From: Adineta vaga
Lineage: Eukaryota; Rotifera
Reading direction: 5' to 3'
Assembly (NCBI GenBank): GCA_021613535.1
Contig: CP075492.1
Span: 806,001 to 870,000 of the forward strand
DNA length: 64,000 nucleotides
Both the position numbers and the translations under genes were made by a program. Below are positions 47,301 to 59,040 of the stretch, piece by piece. How positions within the stretch are numbered: the stretch's first letter is position 1; the number at the start of each line of letters is the position of its first letter. The notes under the pieces are model-generated. The model worked only from the letters and a program-made list of their open reading frames with translations, made no database searches and had not been told where the DNA came from.

Positions 47301-48036
47301 TCTATATATATAAAGAAGAATGTCTGTTTGCTTGTTTGTTTGTTCGCTATGCATTTGAAGACCGTACAAGCAAATGCAATGAAACTTTCCACAAATGTTC
47401 TCTACAACCAGGGGCAGGTCGACGTCTACTTTTTTCTGAAAAAAAAATGAATTCTACACTTCCTGGAAGCAATCTGTGAAACTGACCAATAGGATTGCAG
47501 GGTTTGAAAATATTGTAGCGGGTATGTAGCGAAGGCGGCCGAAGGCCGTCTGAGAGCTCATACACAACATTCCTTATGTTCTACGTATTCTATGACCATC
47601 CTGTGCTTTCCACAGGTATTCCAATATGAACTGGGCAATAGAATTGCAGAATTTTATAAATAAAATTACTTAGAAAAGATCTTACTATGTTTCAAATATG
47701 AATTACTAAAAATAAAAGTTGAAAAGGTTAAAATCAAAGCGGTATGTTACGTTATTGTACACCAAGAATCTTAAAAAATGGAGTAGCTGTTGTTTTCTGA
47801 TACGAAAAGCATGTCAAGTCTCATTATCTTAATAACCACTGGGTACTTCCGCTATAGTATTATATTATCGACATTTACAGCGGATACCTTCGCTATTTAT
47901 ATATATAAAAGAAAGTTTGTTTGCCTGCTCGGTATACATTTGGAGACGGTACAAGCAGATACAATAAAATTTTCCAAAAGTAGTCTCTACACCCACACCC
48001 TCAACTATCTTGATTTGTAGCGGGTACGCCCGCTAG
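47301..48036 (+). mobile_element. Helitron-like non-autonomous element(s)
   Basis: The left end TCTATATATATAAAGAAGAA then TGTCTGTTTGCTTGTTTGTT is typical of animal Helitron 5' ends (TC start, AT stretch). A second partial unit begins about 47896 with the same layout (TATATATATAAAAGAAAG, TTTGTTTGCCTGCTCGG, then the GTACAAGCA region). The 3' side ends in a perfect 6-bp hairpin AGCGGGTACGCCCGCT (48019-48034) overlapping CTAG at 48033-48036, as expected for Helitron 3' termini. The first unit ends in a related but degraded GTAGCGGGTATGTAGCG. No protein is encoded. The Rep-encoding remnant at 60.6-62.6 kb shows that autonomous relatives existed. Confidence 0.6.
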
Positions 48037-48394
48037 TTATATATAATACAAATATCCTTTGTGGTTATTGCTATTCTCTTCACTAAATTATCTTTCGACT
48101 ACAACAATGGTATGACTTTTTTTCGCATTTATGATCTATAGTAAACCAAATGAATTTTTTTCGATAGAGACAGAAATAAAGAAAAATCGTGGTATGGTTC
48201 TATGAAAGTTAAAAACATAATTTCTTTTCTTTATTTTTTGCTTTTCTGTTGTTTTTCCAAAGGAAAGAAAGATCAACACTTTCCATTAAAAAAAATGAAG
48301 TTCATTGGTCTGTTTTTGAATCTTCATCAATTATATTTCCTAAAGAAATAAACAGTTTAATGAGAAAAAAAGAAATAGTACGAAAAACTAACCT

Positions 48395-49071
48395 TTAATC
48401 ACGTTGAAAACTAGGTTGAACGATAGTTATTTTAGTATTATTATCAGCATAATAATCGACCATGAACATGTCTGGTATTACATGACAGTGCGTCGTATTT
48501 TCATCTGTTAAACTCTAAAGCAAACAAAAGTTTTTATTCGAAATAAAATAAAATAATATTTACTTCAATGACAATAACATTCGGAATAATGGCATCATCG
48601 GTTAAAGATAACTAAAAAAAATTAAACAATAAATCAGTTTTAATTGCTCATTCAAAATCAATACTTACTTTTCTTCTGATAAATGTTTTCACATTTTCAA
48701 CAGTTTCATTTGAAACTCTATTCTCGATGATATTATCAGATGATGCAGACTATAAAACATAAATTGATATACACAAAATGAACTAATTAAGATTTACCGT
48801 ATATTCAACATTAGTAACACCTGATGCAGCTACTGGATTTATGACTACATGTTGTTTTTGATGCATGTAATCTACAATATCTTTTAATATTTTATATTGA
48901 TCAGCAAAATTAGAACCACCATTTGATAATCTTAATTTTTGTTCAATATCATCTTTCATTCGTTGTAATTGATCGATCTGAATAAAAGAAAATTTCTTCA
49001 ATTATTTTTCAAAGAAAAAAAAATCCTACTGTTGTTTTTGTTGATAGGAATTGTTTTAAGAAATCGTCCAT
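48395..49071 (-). CDS. Five-exon protein of 156 residues, unknown
   Basis: Minus-strand exons 49071-49030, 48977-48798, 48749-48669, 48611-48564 and 48514-48395 are joined by four phase-0 GT/AG introns of 48-52 bp, with no stops. The start is MDDFLKQFLSTKTT. Residues about 15-75 are helical and charged (IDQLQRMKDDIEQKLRLSNG, YKILKDIVDYMHQKQHVVIN). The C-terminal half is acidic then beta-like (SLTDDAIIPNVIVIE, MFMVDYYADNNTKITIVQPS). No signal peptide or membrane helix. The regular intron sizes and phases make this a confident gene. It is not recognised, and may be a small adaptor or complex subunit. Confidence 0.7.
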
Positions 49072-50000
49072 TGAAAAAAGTGAAAATTAATCTGAAATAG
49101 AAGGATATTTCTACAAAATAAAAAAAGATACAACATAACACGTCGGTCTAATGTATATCGTTGTTAGCTAATCGAAACTTTTCTGGTCATTAGAAAAGAA
49201 TGTTTTCTGTGTAGAATGGCCAGGAAAATGAGAGAGAGAGAAAGAGACTAGTAAAACAAGAAGATATTATTCGACAAATGAAGTCGTCATCTAACGAAAT
49301 ACACTAATGGTTTCTTTTTTTTTCTTTCCTTCACGTGACGTCCATACGATTATCTGTAAATATGCATGGTCAACGTTTTCTTCTTCAAACCATTCTCTTG
49401 TATGTAAACTGTAATATTTCTTTTTCTTTTTCTCTCTCTTTTCCTTGTCTCGATTTATTGTATGCGTAAATGAAGATTATATGTTAACAAATCGTCTTTT
49501 AAACGAAATTTAACTAAGAATTTTCTCTTCAAATAATCAGTTGATTACTTACACAAATAATTTGTCTATGGCAAAAACATCTATAATATTTGCTTTGCCG
49601 AGATTTCATTTATTGAAAAAAAGTATTTATATTCGTCAAAAATGTCTAAAAATGAATCAAATGTTTCTAAATGATTGAATAGAAGCAAGTGAAAAATACG
49701 TGTATATAGATTTATTTTTGATACTGCAATATATGAAGAATAAAATCTAATAATTCATGTATTTTTGTATTTAGTTAGATCTCATATTTATCAGTGTCAT
49801 TATTATACATACACAACTATCTCTTATTGCTAATGAATATTTTCTGTACTTATAAGTAATCGATAGTCAAAATAATAGCCACCTTTCCTGAACAGTTTGA
49901 TTATGCTTACTACACAATTTTTAATACAGTTCTGTTAATTGATGATAATGAACTATATTCAAATTCAGAAGTCAATAAGAGAATGGTAATACGCAAAGTT
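49072..50000. other. AT-rich intergenic stretch
   Basis: Nothing is supported. Purine/pyrimidine tracts (GAGAGAGAGAAAGAGA near 49235 and TTCTTTTTCTTTTTCTCTCTC near 49420) lie upstream of the minus-strand five-exon gene. Confidence 0.45.
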
Positions 50001-51006
50001 TTAGAAATTGACTGGGTACAAACAACTACAATGCCGATTGATGTTTACTATATTGTAAAGTTTACAAATTTTATTGCTAATAAAACCACGATATGCAAGT
50101 GCAATAAAATGTGAAAGACTAAATTCTAAATATGTCTCTATTTCGAATCTTTCAGCTTGCTGAATTGCTTCTATTCATGAAGATACTGATCTCAAAGATG
50201 ATTCATTTCCTGAAATGATTGCACGTGCATTTTCAATTGTATTTGTATGAGCTAATGAGATGTTCGAATCAAATGCTGATGTCAATAATTGAGTAATTTC
50301 GTTAAAGACTAGTGTTGATGGAACATTTAGACTTGTAACCAAACAACCATTATTATTTAAAACACGATGTATATTAAGAAAAAATTGTTTACTATTAATA
50401 TGAAACGGTATTGCATCTTCTACGAATGCATCAATAAATATCATATCATATCGATGAGTTGTTTCATTCACATTTAAACAATTATTTTTAATTGCTTCTT
50501 CTAGTCCGAAAAATTTTTCAGCTAAATCAACCACTGTTTGATTGATTTCAACAACATCAATTATTATTGTTGGAAAACAATATCGAATAATTAATGGTCA
50601 TATTCCGTCACCAAGACCAACAATAAGAATTCGTTTAGGTTTCGCAACACATGAAAAAACCTGTAAAAAATAATCTGATGTAAATATCGTTTGGTCGATA
50701 TGGTTATTGTAACATAAGACCGGATTGCTAACTCATCCAACCATTATCTCCAAAATAAAGAATAAGATTCTCATCATCAGTTCGTGCAACAATAACATCA
50801 TATCTATCGATTGATGAGGGTTGTTTACCAAGAATCAATCGTGGTGGTTCAATTCCATAATGAACAATTCGACGTTTTGTTGGTGAACCAAACCAATCAG
50901 TATGTAGTTTAAATTGATCATCAAGTAAAGCAAGTGAACAAGGATATAAATAATTATAACCATGAAATTCAACACCTGGTAAAATAAATGACATTTCTTT
51001 TATCAT
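50001..51006 (-). pseudogene. Spermidine-synthase-fold methyltransferase-like gene, damaged
   Basis: The minus-strand start is MIKEMSFILPGVEFHGYNYL. The AdoMet-type nucleotide-binding loop is RILIVGLGDGI, then IDVVEINQTVVDLAEKFFGL (acidic residue ending strand beta-2), then YDMIFIDAFVEDAIPFHINS and FFLNIHRVLNNNGCLVTSLN. This order is that of the spermidine-synthase/PABS superfamily, which also contains non-polyamine methyltransferases. Breaks: a 1-base frame change near 50730 (GWMS to NPVLCYNN), TGA near 50610 just after GLGDGI, and TGA at 50175-50177 followed by in-frame IEAIQQAERFEIE and a C-terminal helix to TAA at 50001-50003. All other residues remain in frame. The substrate cannot be inferred. 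Confidence 0.65.
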
Positions 51007-52196
51007 ACAATAAGAACTGATTTTAACAGGACAAAGTTTTAATTGACGATGTTCAAATGTATGACACTATTTTTAAAGAAAGAAAGAAAGAAAGAAGTAT
51101 ACAGATGATCAGAAAAGAAAATCTTTATACCTGTATCTGACATGTTGATGATAAATGTACATGATTACCGATTGTAATGAGGGTGAGGGTGGTGTGGATG
51201 TGGATGTACTTGTGCATCTCGTGGATGAAGAGTGAGTTAATTAGAATGTGAGAGTTGGTGAAGTTTTGGGAGTGAGGAAGCGAATGTGGACACTCTTTGC
51301 GCGCTTATACGCCAAACTGAGACCGAAATGTACACCCACCCTCATCCTCACCCAGAGCCATACAGCTCTATCCAAACACATTACTTGTGCTTGAGAACAT
51401 GCAGATTTTGTAATTCTGTGGGTAGTTGTGGGAGACAATTTGCGATGTTTGTAGAACTATAAGAGAGATTTTGGATGGTTGTGTTGAAGGGGACTATTTT
51501 TTTACCTTTGTGGACGGTCTGTTTTATCTAAGACTCATTAAAAGTGGCTGGTGATGAACATAACGCATCGAGTTATGGGTGGTTGTAGGAGTCACTTTTA
51601 TTGTATCTCAAAAAGTTGGGTGATTGTGGTGATTGCATAGATTACAGGTACCCGTTGAAAAATGTCAAACACGATGAAACTGTCGCAATTTGAATAATAG
51701 TGATTTTTGGTGAACGTCTTTCTATCATATTTTCAACAGAGAAATGTGGAAAAAATTATATATCAATATCATTTGAGATGAATAATTTAATTTCAATTTG
51801 TGGGGCTTCAATTTGTGTAAAATCTGTTGTGTTATATTTGATTTGCGTTAGCAGATGATCAAGTTAGTATATTTAACAGTTTGAAGGAGCATTTGTAACT
51901 ATTTGTTTGAATATTACAGAGGAAGAAAACTATGATTAAAGGTTTACAGTTGCCGTTCTGGAAAGGGCATGCGTGTGTTGATAACGTGTATACGGTGAAA
52001 ATGAATTTGTCAGTGACGTGTCAGAGCGGTCACTGAGTCTGTCGGTCGCGGCTGTGATGAGATCTTTGAATGTGTTGATGGCGTCTGTTAGGAAAAATTG
52101 TCCCCTATCGGTAACGTCTATGATAAACCATTGATTCTGTCGGAAACGTCTATGAGGTTCATTCATCCTGTCGGTCAGGTCTGTGGCGTGGGCAAT
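51007..52196. other. Unusual GT-rich intergenic stretch with repeats
   Basis: 51069-51094 is a short AAAG microsatellite. 51178-51362 has a GT-rich strand (GAGGGTGAGGGTGGTGTGGA, TGTGGATGTGG) facing CACCCACCCTCATCCTCACC about 150 bases later. 52035-52190 contains degenerate 31-33 bp tandem units of the form CTGTCGGTAACGTCTATGA. No gene is supported. Confidence 0.5.
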
Positions 52197-52502
52197 TTAA
52201 CCCTTTGAGTCCCAGTAGGACATATATGTCCCACCAAGCAAAAATTTCGTATTTGCAAAAAATTTCAGATATATTTGTGGTTTTTAAGATATAGAAGGAA
52301 CATTTTCAAGAAATGCTCGTAGTTAAGAGATATTCGAGAGAGACTGTACAGATATCCGCATGAATAGACAATATCGGAAAATGTACTGCCCCATGTGTAT
52401 TAGATTCGGAAAAGTTTCTTCAAAAATCTGAATTTTTGAAAAGTTCGTGTCTTGATTCGTTGTGAGATGATAAAACCTAACTGTCTTCTAAAGTATAATG
52501 TA
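52197..52502. mobile_element. Possible piggyBac-type end abutting the duplication breakpoint
   Basis: TTAA at 52197-52200 followed by CCCTTTGAGTCCCAGTAGGA and an internal palindrome GGACATATATGTCC resembles a piggyBac terminus. Only about 300 bases later the duplicated astacin sequence begins. No opposite end is seen. Confidence 0.4.
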
Positions 52503-52513
52503 CTTTTTTGTAG

Positions 52514-52732
52514 CATTATGCTTTCGATAAACAAGTATGGGGTACAACAGCAGTTGATTTAAAAACTAATTATGATTATGGTTCAATTATGCACTATGGA
52601 AAAGATTATTTCTCCAAAAATGGTTTACCAACCATAGTTCCCAAACAAGCCAACGTTCAAATTGGTAATCGTGAAAAACTTAGTCCTGTTGATATACTTG
52701 AAGTGCGTCAATTTTATGGATGTAAAGCTTAA
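52514..52732 (+). pseudogene. Orphan last exon of astacin
   Basis: Identical in coding content to exon 7 of the astacin gene at 33358-33576, including the Met-turn SIMHYG and the C-terminal EVRQFYGCKA. The zinc-binding and upstream exons are absent, so no protease can be made from this copy. Confidence 0.9.
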
Positions 52733-53313
52733 TGAGATAAGATGCTTGTTATTCTAAAAGAATTGAAAAGCAATAAATCTACTATAATATCTTTGAAATG
52801 AGTTTTCCTTAACAAGTCGTGATAGTAAAGAATATATAAAAATAATTATGACGTGAGAGTGAACGATGAATATTTATAAGTAATGTAGAACATGCATGTT
52901 TCACGCACACTCTTCTGTGGATGGCGTGAGTTCTGAGAATTATATCGCTGTGAAAGAAATTAAATGTGCATTTTTAGATTTATCAATGACTGTCGACTGA
53001 TTTAAATAAGTTGATACTCTCTTAAAAGCATCTATTAACATTCAACACTCATATCCACACTTTGAGTATGGCGAGGTGGTACATGATGTATTAATGTTAA
53101 GAAAAATATCAGTTTGTAACAGTCAAGTTTTAGACAGCATCACGATTATGAATAATATTTTTGTAGTATTATTTAAGCGAATTGTCTCTTTCTTGTAGCA
53201 CTAACTACATTTTCAATAATTTCAGCTCATCAGTAATAGCGAGGTGATTATTACACTTATAAGTGTAAAGTGTTGATAGAGCAATATGGACGAGACTGAT
53301 GTTGAATCTAAAA

Positions 53314-54483
53314 TTAATTAGACATTAGAGAATACATAAGACTAGAATATTTACTGTATATTAGTGTATTGGATGACATAACTGTCGTTATGTTTCGTTG
53401 TGAAACCGAACTTGAAGTTTGAGTGGTGGTTGGCGATGAGTTAGTTAATCTGTTCGTGGAAAACGATGTTGATCCGGTAGGTGAAAGCGTACTTGTGACA
53501 CTGGTAGCCGTTGAAACTATTGACGTCGACACATTTGAGGATTAATAAAGTCTGGAAGTGCATGTCGCAAGATCAATATTACAGTTAGATGTTGTACAAT
53601 AGCAAAAGCTCTCAGAAATTTGGTTGTCCACATAAGACGCGATAAAATTTCCTGGACCATAAGCAATTTGCCAGTATCTAGATCGATAAGTATGATCGAT
53701 GGCGTACATATTCCCATACGGATTAACTGCAGCATCATACTCTTCCATGGTCAATGGACTTCGCCAAGTAAAATTTGTTCGTGTAGTATAACTAACCATA
53801 CACATAACCGTGTTTGAACTAAAATATGCCGAAAACAATGAATAACTGATATTATACAAAAAGGCAGTATAGAGATTGAATTGGTAAAATCCATAAATAA
53901 TGTAACTGTAATCATCGATACACGAAATCGGCTGGGAATAGCTTGAAATGAGAGGTGGCATGCGAGGTGGCGGATTTGTAGATGATTGTACCGATGATTG
54001 GCAAGTTGCCATATTCATATTGCAGAGGTGTGTGGAGTAAATGCATAGAGTCGAACTAATAAAAGGCTCTTAGGATAATGAAGTACAAGGACCATAACCG
54101 ATATCCGAAGATGGACTGAAACCTGTGCATCGAGTTTGACTCATGCGAATCCAACCGTACTGTTTCGGATGATCAGTATTTGATCCGGAGCCACCAAGAT
54201 TATATGCCCATGACAAATCGACCCAAGGCGATTGGATAGGCTGTTGTACCATGATGGTTTGTCCAGTAGCACTGATACCCACTAATATAACACAAAAACT
54301 ATAAATGGGATACGGTATGAATACAAAACCCGTAGAGTTTCCTGTGCTAATTGTGGAATTGGCACAAGTAATGTTATTTATTGCATAGGTTGAGGTTAAT
54401 GGCGACGCAAAAAAGCAATCGATGTCGATGGGTTTGTAGCCGACGATGATAAACAGTATAGTGATAGTTGCATAGATATACAT
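53314..54483 (-). pseudogene. Secreted Cys-/Thr-rich protein with two TAA codons (copy 2)
   Basis: Duplicate of the 34160-35329 locus. It differs by one visible replacement (Val to Ala in WVYNLGG/WAYNLGG) and retains both internal TAA codons at 54070-54072 and 53542-53544. The frame is otherwise open from signal peptide to the Ser/Thr-rich end. Confidence 0.6.
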
Positions 54484-55069
54484 GTTCCTTCAGTTTCTTG
54501 TGCACAAGTTACGCTACTTTTTCGGCGTCACTTTTATACCTTCTCAGACATACAAACAAATCGATCTCAATTTATCAACTTTCATTCTTTCTCTTCCGAG
54601 CACGTTTAAAGTGCATTTACAAACAGAATCTACCAAAATCTATCAACAACATATTCTCAGCAAAAATACAAGAACATCATTGGAAATTTTAAACAGGGTA
54701 TGACTGTTTTGTCTTCTCTGAGAAAAATTCCAACAGCCACACTACTATGCGCACTCGCACAATTATAAACAATCTCGAACTCAAGATCGAAAGAAGATGT
54801 CTTTAATCTTCATATAGAGAAAAAAAGTGTTACTGACATTTCTTTGGATATGTCACAAGTATACTGCATACAATGGTTTTTTTGCGCGGACAATAATTAT
54901 TACAGACATCATTTTCATTAATGACGGTAAGAAAATGTAAACTATTTTATCCATATATCCTCATCAAAAGATACTTTAGAAATCATTCAGTCAATACCAG
55001 AAGAATTTCAATGTTTTTTTTATTCTCATAAACAAAAGAATACAGTCTTTCTAAACAATTATAATATTT

Positions 55070-55489
55070 TTATTTTGTGAGAATTAATTCGATTTGTTCA
55101 GCATTATTTGTTTCAATGATTAGATAAGTTTCATTATGAATTGTCATTTTTTGTATATTTTCAATAAATTCAATTTCTTTCTTTCGCAATTCATCGTTTG
55201 GAAAACCCATGAGTGTTGAAACACATCCAGAAGATTTACCTGGATTAGTAGAAGGATTTAATTTTACAAAACACCTTAAGTGGTTAACTACTGTTGCATC
55301 AATCGCAACGCCATCTAATGACTGATCATATCCAGTTTTAATCATAATACCATTAAATCGAAGATATTGTGGAGATTTAACAATTGTCCAATTACCTATA
55401 GTATTCATTAATGGTAATGATGAGACAATATGTCTTTGAGTGAAATATAATACTTGGAAGAAAAACAAAAGGCTTCTTATCTTGTTCAT
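55070..55489 (-). CDS. Small putative secreted protein, 139 residues, unknown (copy 2)
   Basis: Duplicate of the 142-residue protein at 35915-36343, starting MNKIRSLLFFFQVLYFTQRH. Differences are NVVDNW to NTIGNW, TNIAEQ to TNNAEQ and loss of three residues before ENIQK, all frame-preserving. An upstream in-frame extension to 55615 exists but is absent in copy 1, so the MNKIR start is preferred. The copies are more diverged here than in the left part of the block. Confidence 0.55.
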   Translation of the reverse strand: MNKIRSLLFFFQVLYFTQRHIVSSLPLMNTIGNWTIVKSPQYLRFNGIMIKTGYDQSLDGVAIDATVVNHLRCFVKLNPSTNPGKSSGCVSTLMGFPNDELRKKEIEFIENIQKMTIHNETYLIIETNNAEQIELILTK

Positions 55490-55661
55490 AATGTTAGTTA
55501 TTTCGATGATTTGTAGTTTAGATATGTATATATAAAACATTGCTCTTTTAATGAAAGAAAAGAACAAAGGAGAAATATTCATTGTTGAAAATTGATCAAT
55601 TACAATATAAAACAATATCTATAGATGGCAGTATAGAAAATAAAGAAAACAAATTTGTCTT

Positions 55662-56148
55662 TAAGGTGAAAATAAATCCTACAAATTGCGCTACTACAAC
55701 TAATATCAAAACTTTTGTAACATTGAACATCATGATATTTTCCAAATCATCACTTTTCTTTATACTTTTGTACAGAAATTGTCTGTATTACTCTGTTCCA
55801 TAAGATTTCGTTTATGCAGACATTTTTCTATTTTAGTTGATTTGATATTTTTGTATGATATTTTGTTTGAAAAAATTAATTACGTTGATTTCCATGACAA
55901 TTCTTCTTCTGTCATTCTTATTGTTGTTGTTGTATTTCTTTTGCGTTACGATTCATCATGGAATCATTATGTTCAATTTCTATCATATGATCTACGTTTA
56001 TATGTATAAGAAAAGAATAATAACATGAAGTCTATCTAAAACAAAAGACGAAAAGGAAAGGAAAAATGAACTATAAATAATTGAAAAGTTTTGAAGAAAA
56101 ACAAAAAGAAACAACATAAGGAAATTGTTCTAATGCAAACCTTGATAT
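55662..56148. other. Intergenic stretch
   Basis: Nothing is supported. A short TTGTTGTTGTTG run lies at about 55919-55931. Confidence 0.4.
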
Positions 56149-57210
56149 TTAATGTTCTGTATGCGTTTGTGCTTTATATTTATAGATGTATTTGATACGT
56201 TCACCTATTTTCTTGCAACGTTCATGAATAAGATCGATCATAATAAAAGGAATTTTTTCATCGTCGACGGCTAAATGGTGTTCTAACCACATTTTCTTCA
56301 GTTTAGTTTCAAAGTTTTTTGACATTGATCTATTTCATCTTTAGCTGTAGTCAGATAGAGTTGAAATATTTGCACTCTTCCTTGTATAGCCGTTTGTCGA
56401 TATTGAGTGTATAATTGTTGTCAAATACTTTGATTTTCAATGGAATTTATCAATGTTGATTCAGCAATAGGCGAAAATTCGAATGATTGATGGGTTGAAT
56501 TATGAAAATTGATTTGTTGTTGAAGTAATTTGTATCCTTCTTCTGCTATTTCAAGTTTATATTTATCTGCACATAAGTCTTCCATGAATCGTTTCTAAAT
56601 AGAATATATATATTAACGAATGGGTTCAAAACAAAAGACAAATCGTTTCATAAAATAAGTAGCTCGATCGGTACCTGATAAGAATTTGGTTTCAATAGTA
56701 AAAATTCTAATTTTATTGCTTGTATATGATAATCATAATAAATAAGTTCAATTTGATGGAAAATTTTCGTACGAAACGAATAGACATTATCGATAATATA
56801 CGTTTCAAGTATTTGTTGCATTGATATAGTAAATTCAGTCGTGGTTGATTTTATTTTCTGTTTCAATTTCATAATTTTTCAGATGATAATTAAGTACTTC
56901 TAAAACATGCGTCACGAATTTTAGATAAATTTCATATTTATTTGTTTCATTCATATCTGTTGTTGTTGTCGTCGTCGTCAATGAACACAAGTTTCGAATT
57001 TCTTCTGGCCATATGGGGAAATTTATCGAGTATTTGCTCACTTGCGATGTTTCGTTATTCGACCCATAAATTAATTGTCCCATTCCTGATTTTAAATAAG
57101 TTGTCCAGAGAGTATGATAAGTTTGCAAAATGATAATTTTATAGATTAAAATAACAACTTTTCGTAAGTCTTTAAAATAAGTGACTGATCGTTTTTTTGT
57201 TGTTGCTGCC
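56149..57210 (-). pseudogene. Decayed multi-exon helical protein, unknown
   Basis: Minus-strand coding segments are in conserved order. The first is 57177-56880 (LQTYHTLWTTYLKSGMGQLI, INFPIWPEEIRNLCSL). After a frame change, MKLKQKIKSTTTEFTISMQQ through YYDYHIQAIKLEFLLLKPNS follows to a donor near 56672. A further exon from about 56593 encodes RFMEDLCADKYKLEIAEEGY, with TGA near 56427 (ENQSI-stop-QQLYTQYRQ). The final part, in another frame, is KKMWLEHHLAVDDEKIPFIM through HERCKKIGERIKYIYKYKAQ to TAA at 56149-56151. It is strongly helical and cytoplasmic-looking. No family is named with confidence. The 5' part is cut off at about 57211, where an element with CAGGT ends begins. Confidence 0.5.
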
Positions 57211-59040
57211 CAGGTGATTTGATCCGACGTGTAGATCCGACAGAATCTTATCGGATCCGACATCGGATTGCACCGGGAGGAATCCGACAGGAACCCGTCA
57301 CAGAAAAACATCGGATATTCACCGTATCCGACTGCTTCTTATCGGAAAAAAGAAGCAAATCCAGCAATCAGCAATTTCGCCCCAGATTTTACCTAAATTG
57401 CAGTATATTCAACACAGATTACACCATGATTACGCTATATTTTCCAAGATTTCATCTACATTACACCCGATTACAGCATATTTTTCAAGATTACACCTAG
57501 ATTACACCAGATTACAGCATATTACACCTATATTATAATGTATTACTCACGAGTTTTGCCAGAATAAACCATATTCATATTCGTCGACAACGTAATTGGG
57601 TTGTGAAATACTTCACAGACGCAGCGGTGTACTCTAGATTACTAGCAATAAATAAAATATGTAAATGAATAATATACAAAAGTTATACAATGGATATTAT
57701 AACGGGCAAAGATAAAACCAGATATTTACTGCAATATGATCAATATAGATATCAATTAGATTTTCTTTAAGTAAAGATCAATGCACGATTCAGCATAGTC
57801 GTTTATAAGTAGTTTTTACAAAAAAATTATTTTAGAATCGACTATATGTTCAAAGAATGGTTAGAAGCTACCTTGTAGTTAATTTAGAAAAATATCGTGA
57901 TGATCTATTATCTGTCTAATAGTTTAAGATCACGGAGAGAATCTATTTCGTTTCTATTAGTATTACTAAATATTCGACGATTATTAATAATATTCAACTA
58001 AGATCCACTCTCAATAATCGGTTATAATTAAACAATATTTGTTCATCGTTTTTGTATGGCCACTATGTTAAAGCAGAGTAACTGATTATACGCATTCCAA
58101 ACGGTCTTGACTAATAGAGATTAGGTTATTTTGTGTCGATCAAAAACCAATGCAGACGGTTAAAAGGTATTAGCATTTGATAAGAAGGATTGGATATACA
58201 GAAAAATCCTATGTAAATACTAGAATATTAGATTCTCAAAAATTGGAAATTTTAGAAGATTCATTAGAAATCTGTAGATATGAAGATTTAATTACAACTT
58301 GAATATCAGTGATTTTTTCACGATTTCGGATACTTTTCCGTAGTTTCTATCGAATTTCAGCTGTTTTTAATCATTCGTTTTCTATTTCTTTTTTAAAATG
58401 AAAAATCAAAATCTGGAATCATTTATAATGATTTCTCTTTCAGAAATCATTTTTTCCCTCTACGTCAATGTATAATAGTATAATCAACATCAAAAACTAC
58501 CTTTCATTTCTCAGGTATATTGTTTAACATTCAAACAATTATTTTCGTGGTATATGATGACTATTTGTAATTAGCAACATTTAAGAATTACTCTTGTATT
58601 TGGCACACATAATCATAATCGTTATTAAGTTTGATTTCTCTTGACAAAGCATATCGCACTAAGTTGCAAATGTAATTGAGAAATATTATTTCTTTCACTG
58701 AAGTCTAATCGTTATGCTGAATGACGTTTATAACTTTCCGATTATTTCCGATATGTACCTGTGACAAGTTCCTGGCGGATCTATATTGTCGGACAGCGTT
58801 AAAATCCGATCAAAGGAACTCCTGTGTTCCTGTAGAATCCGACAAATTCTGGTAGCAGGAAGTGAACGGTTTTATCTTGGAATCCGGTGTCATGTGAAAC
58901 TGTAAATTCCGATAATTTCTTGACACCGGATCACATCGAATCTGATCAGAAACAGTCGGATATGGGAATCGGATCTGATAGGTTCCGAATATATGTATCT
59001 TGCCGGGAATTGCCGGATCCGATGGACACGTTTTGACCTG
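57211..59040. mobile_element. Putative non-coding element with TCCGAC-rich ends and a GATTACA array
   Basis: Both ends, read inward, begin CAGGT. The left about 140 bases and right about 280 bases are GC-richer than the rest and crowded with TCCGAC/GTCGGA and GGATCCGA motifs. A degenerate array of GATTACACC/GATTACAGCATAT units fills 57417-57540. The middle (57.6-58.7 kb) is plain AT-rich DNA without coding capacity. No target-site duplication could be recognised, so the element boundaries are tentative. Confidence 0.45.

Larger units (their letters stand above)
52503..55661 (+). repeat. Segmental duplication, copy 2 (3.16 kb)
   Basis: Direct copy of 33347-36506. The left junction shares CTTTTTTGTAGC with the astacin intron/exon border and is otherwise unrelated upstream. 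Copy 2 therefore contains only the last astacin exon plus the two following loci. Confidence 0.95.

Noticed and set aside
47347-47565. Minus-strand frame across the Helitron-like end
   Set aside because: It reads through the terminal hairpin and AT-rich start of a non-coding element and has no family features.
51241-51438. Minus-strand frame in the GT-rich stretch
   Set aside because: Low-complexity sequence produces the open frame; no conserved motif.
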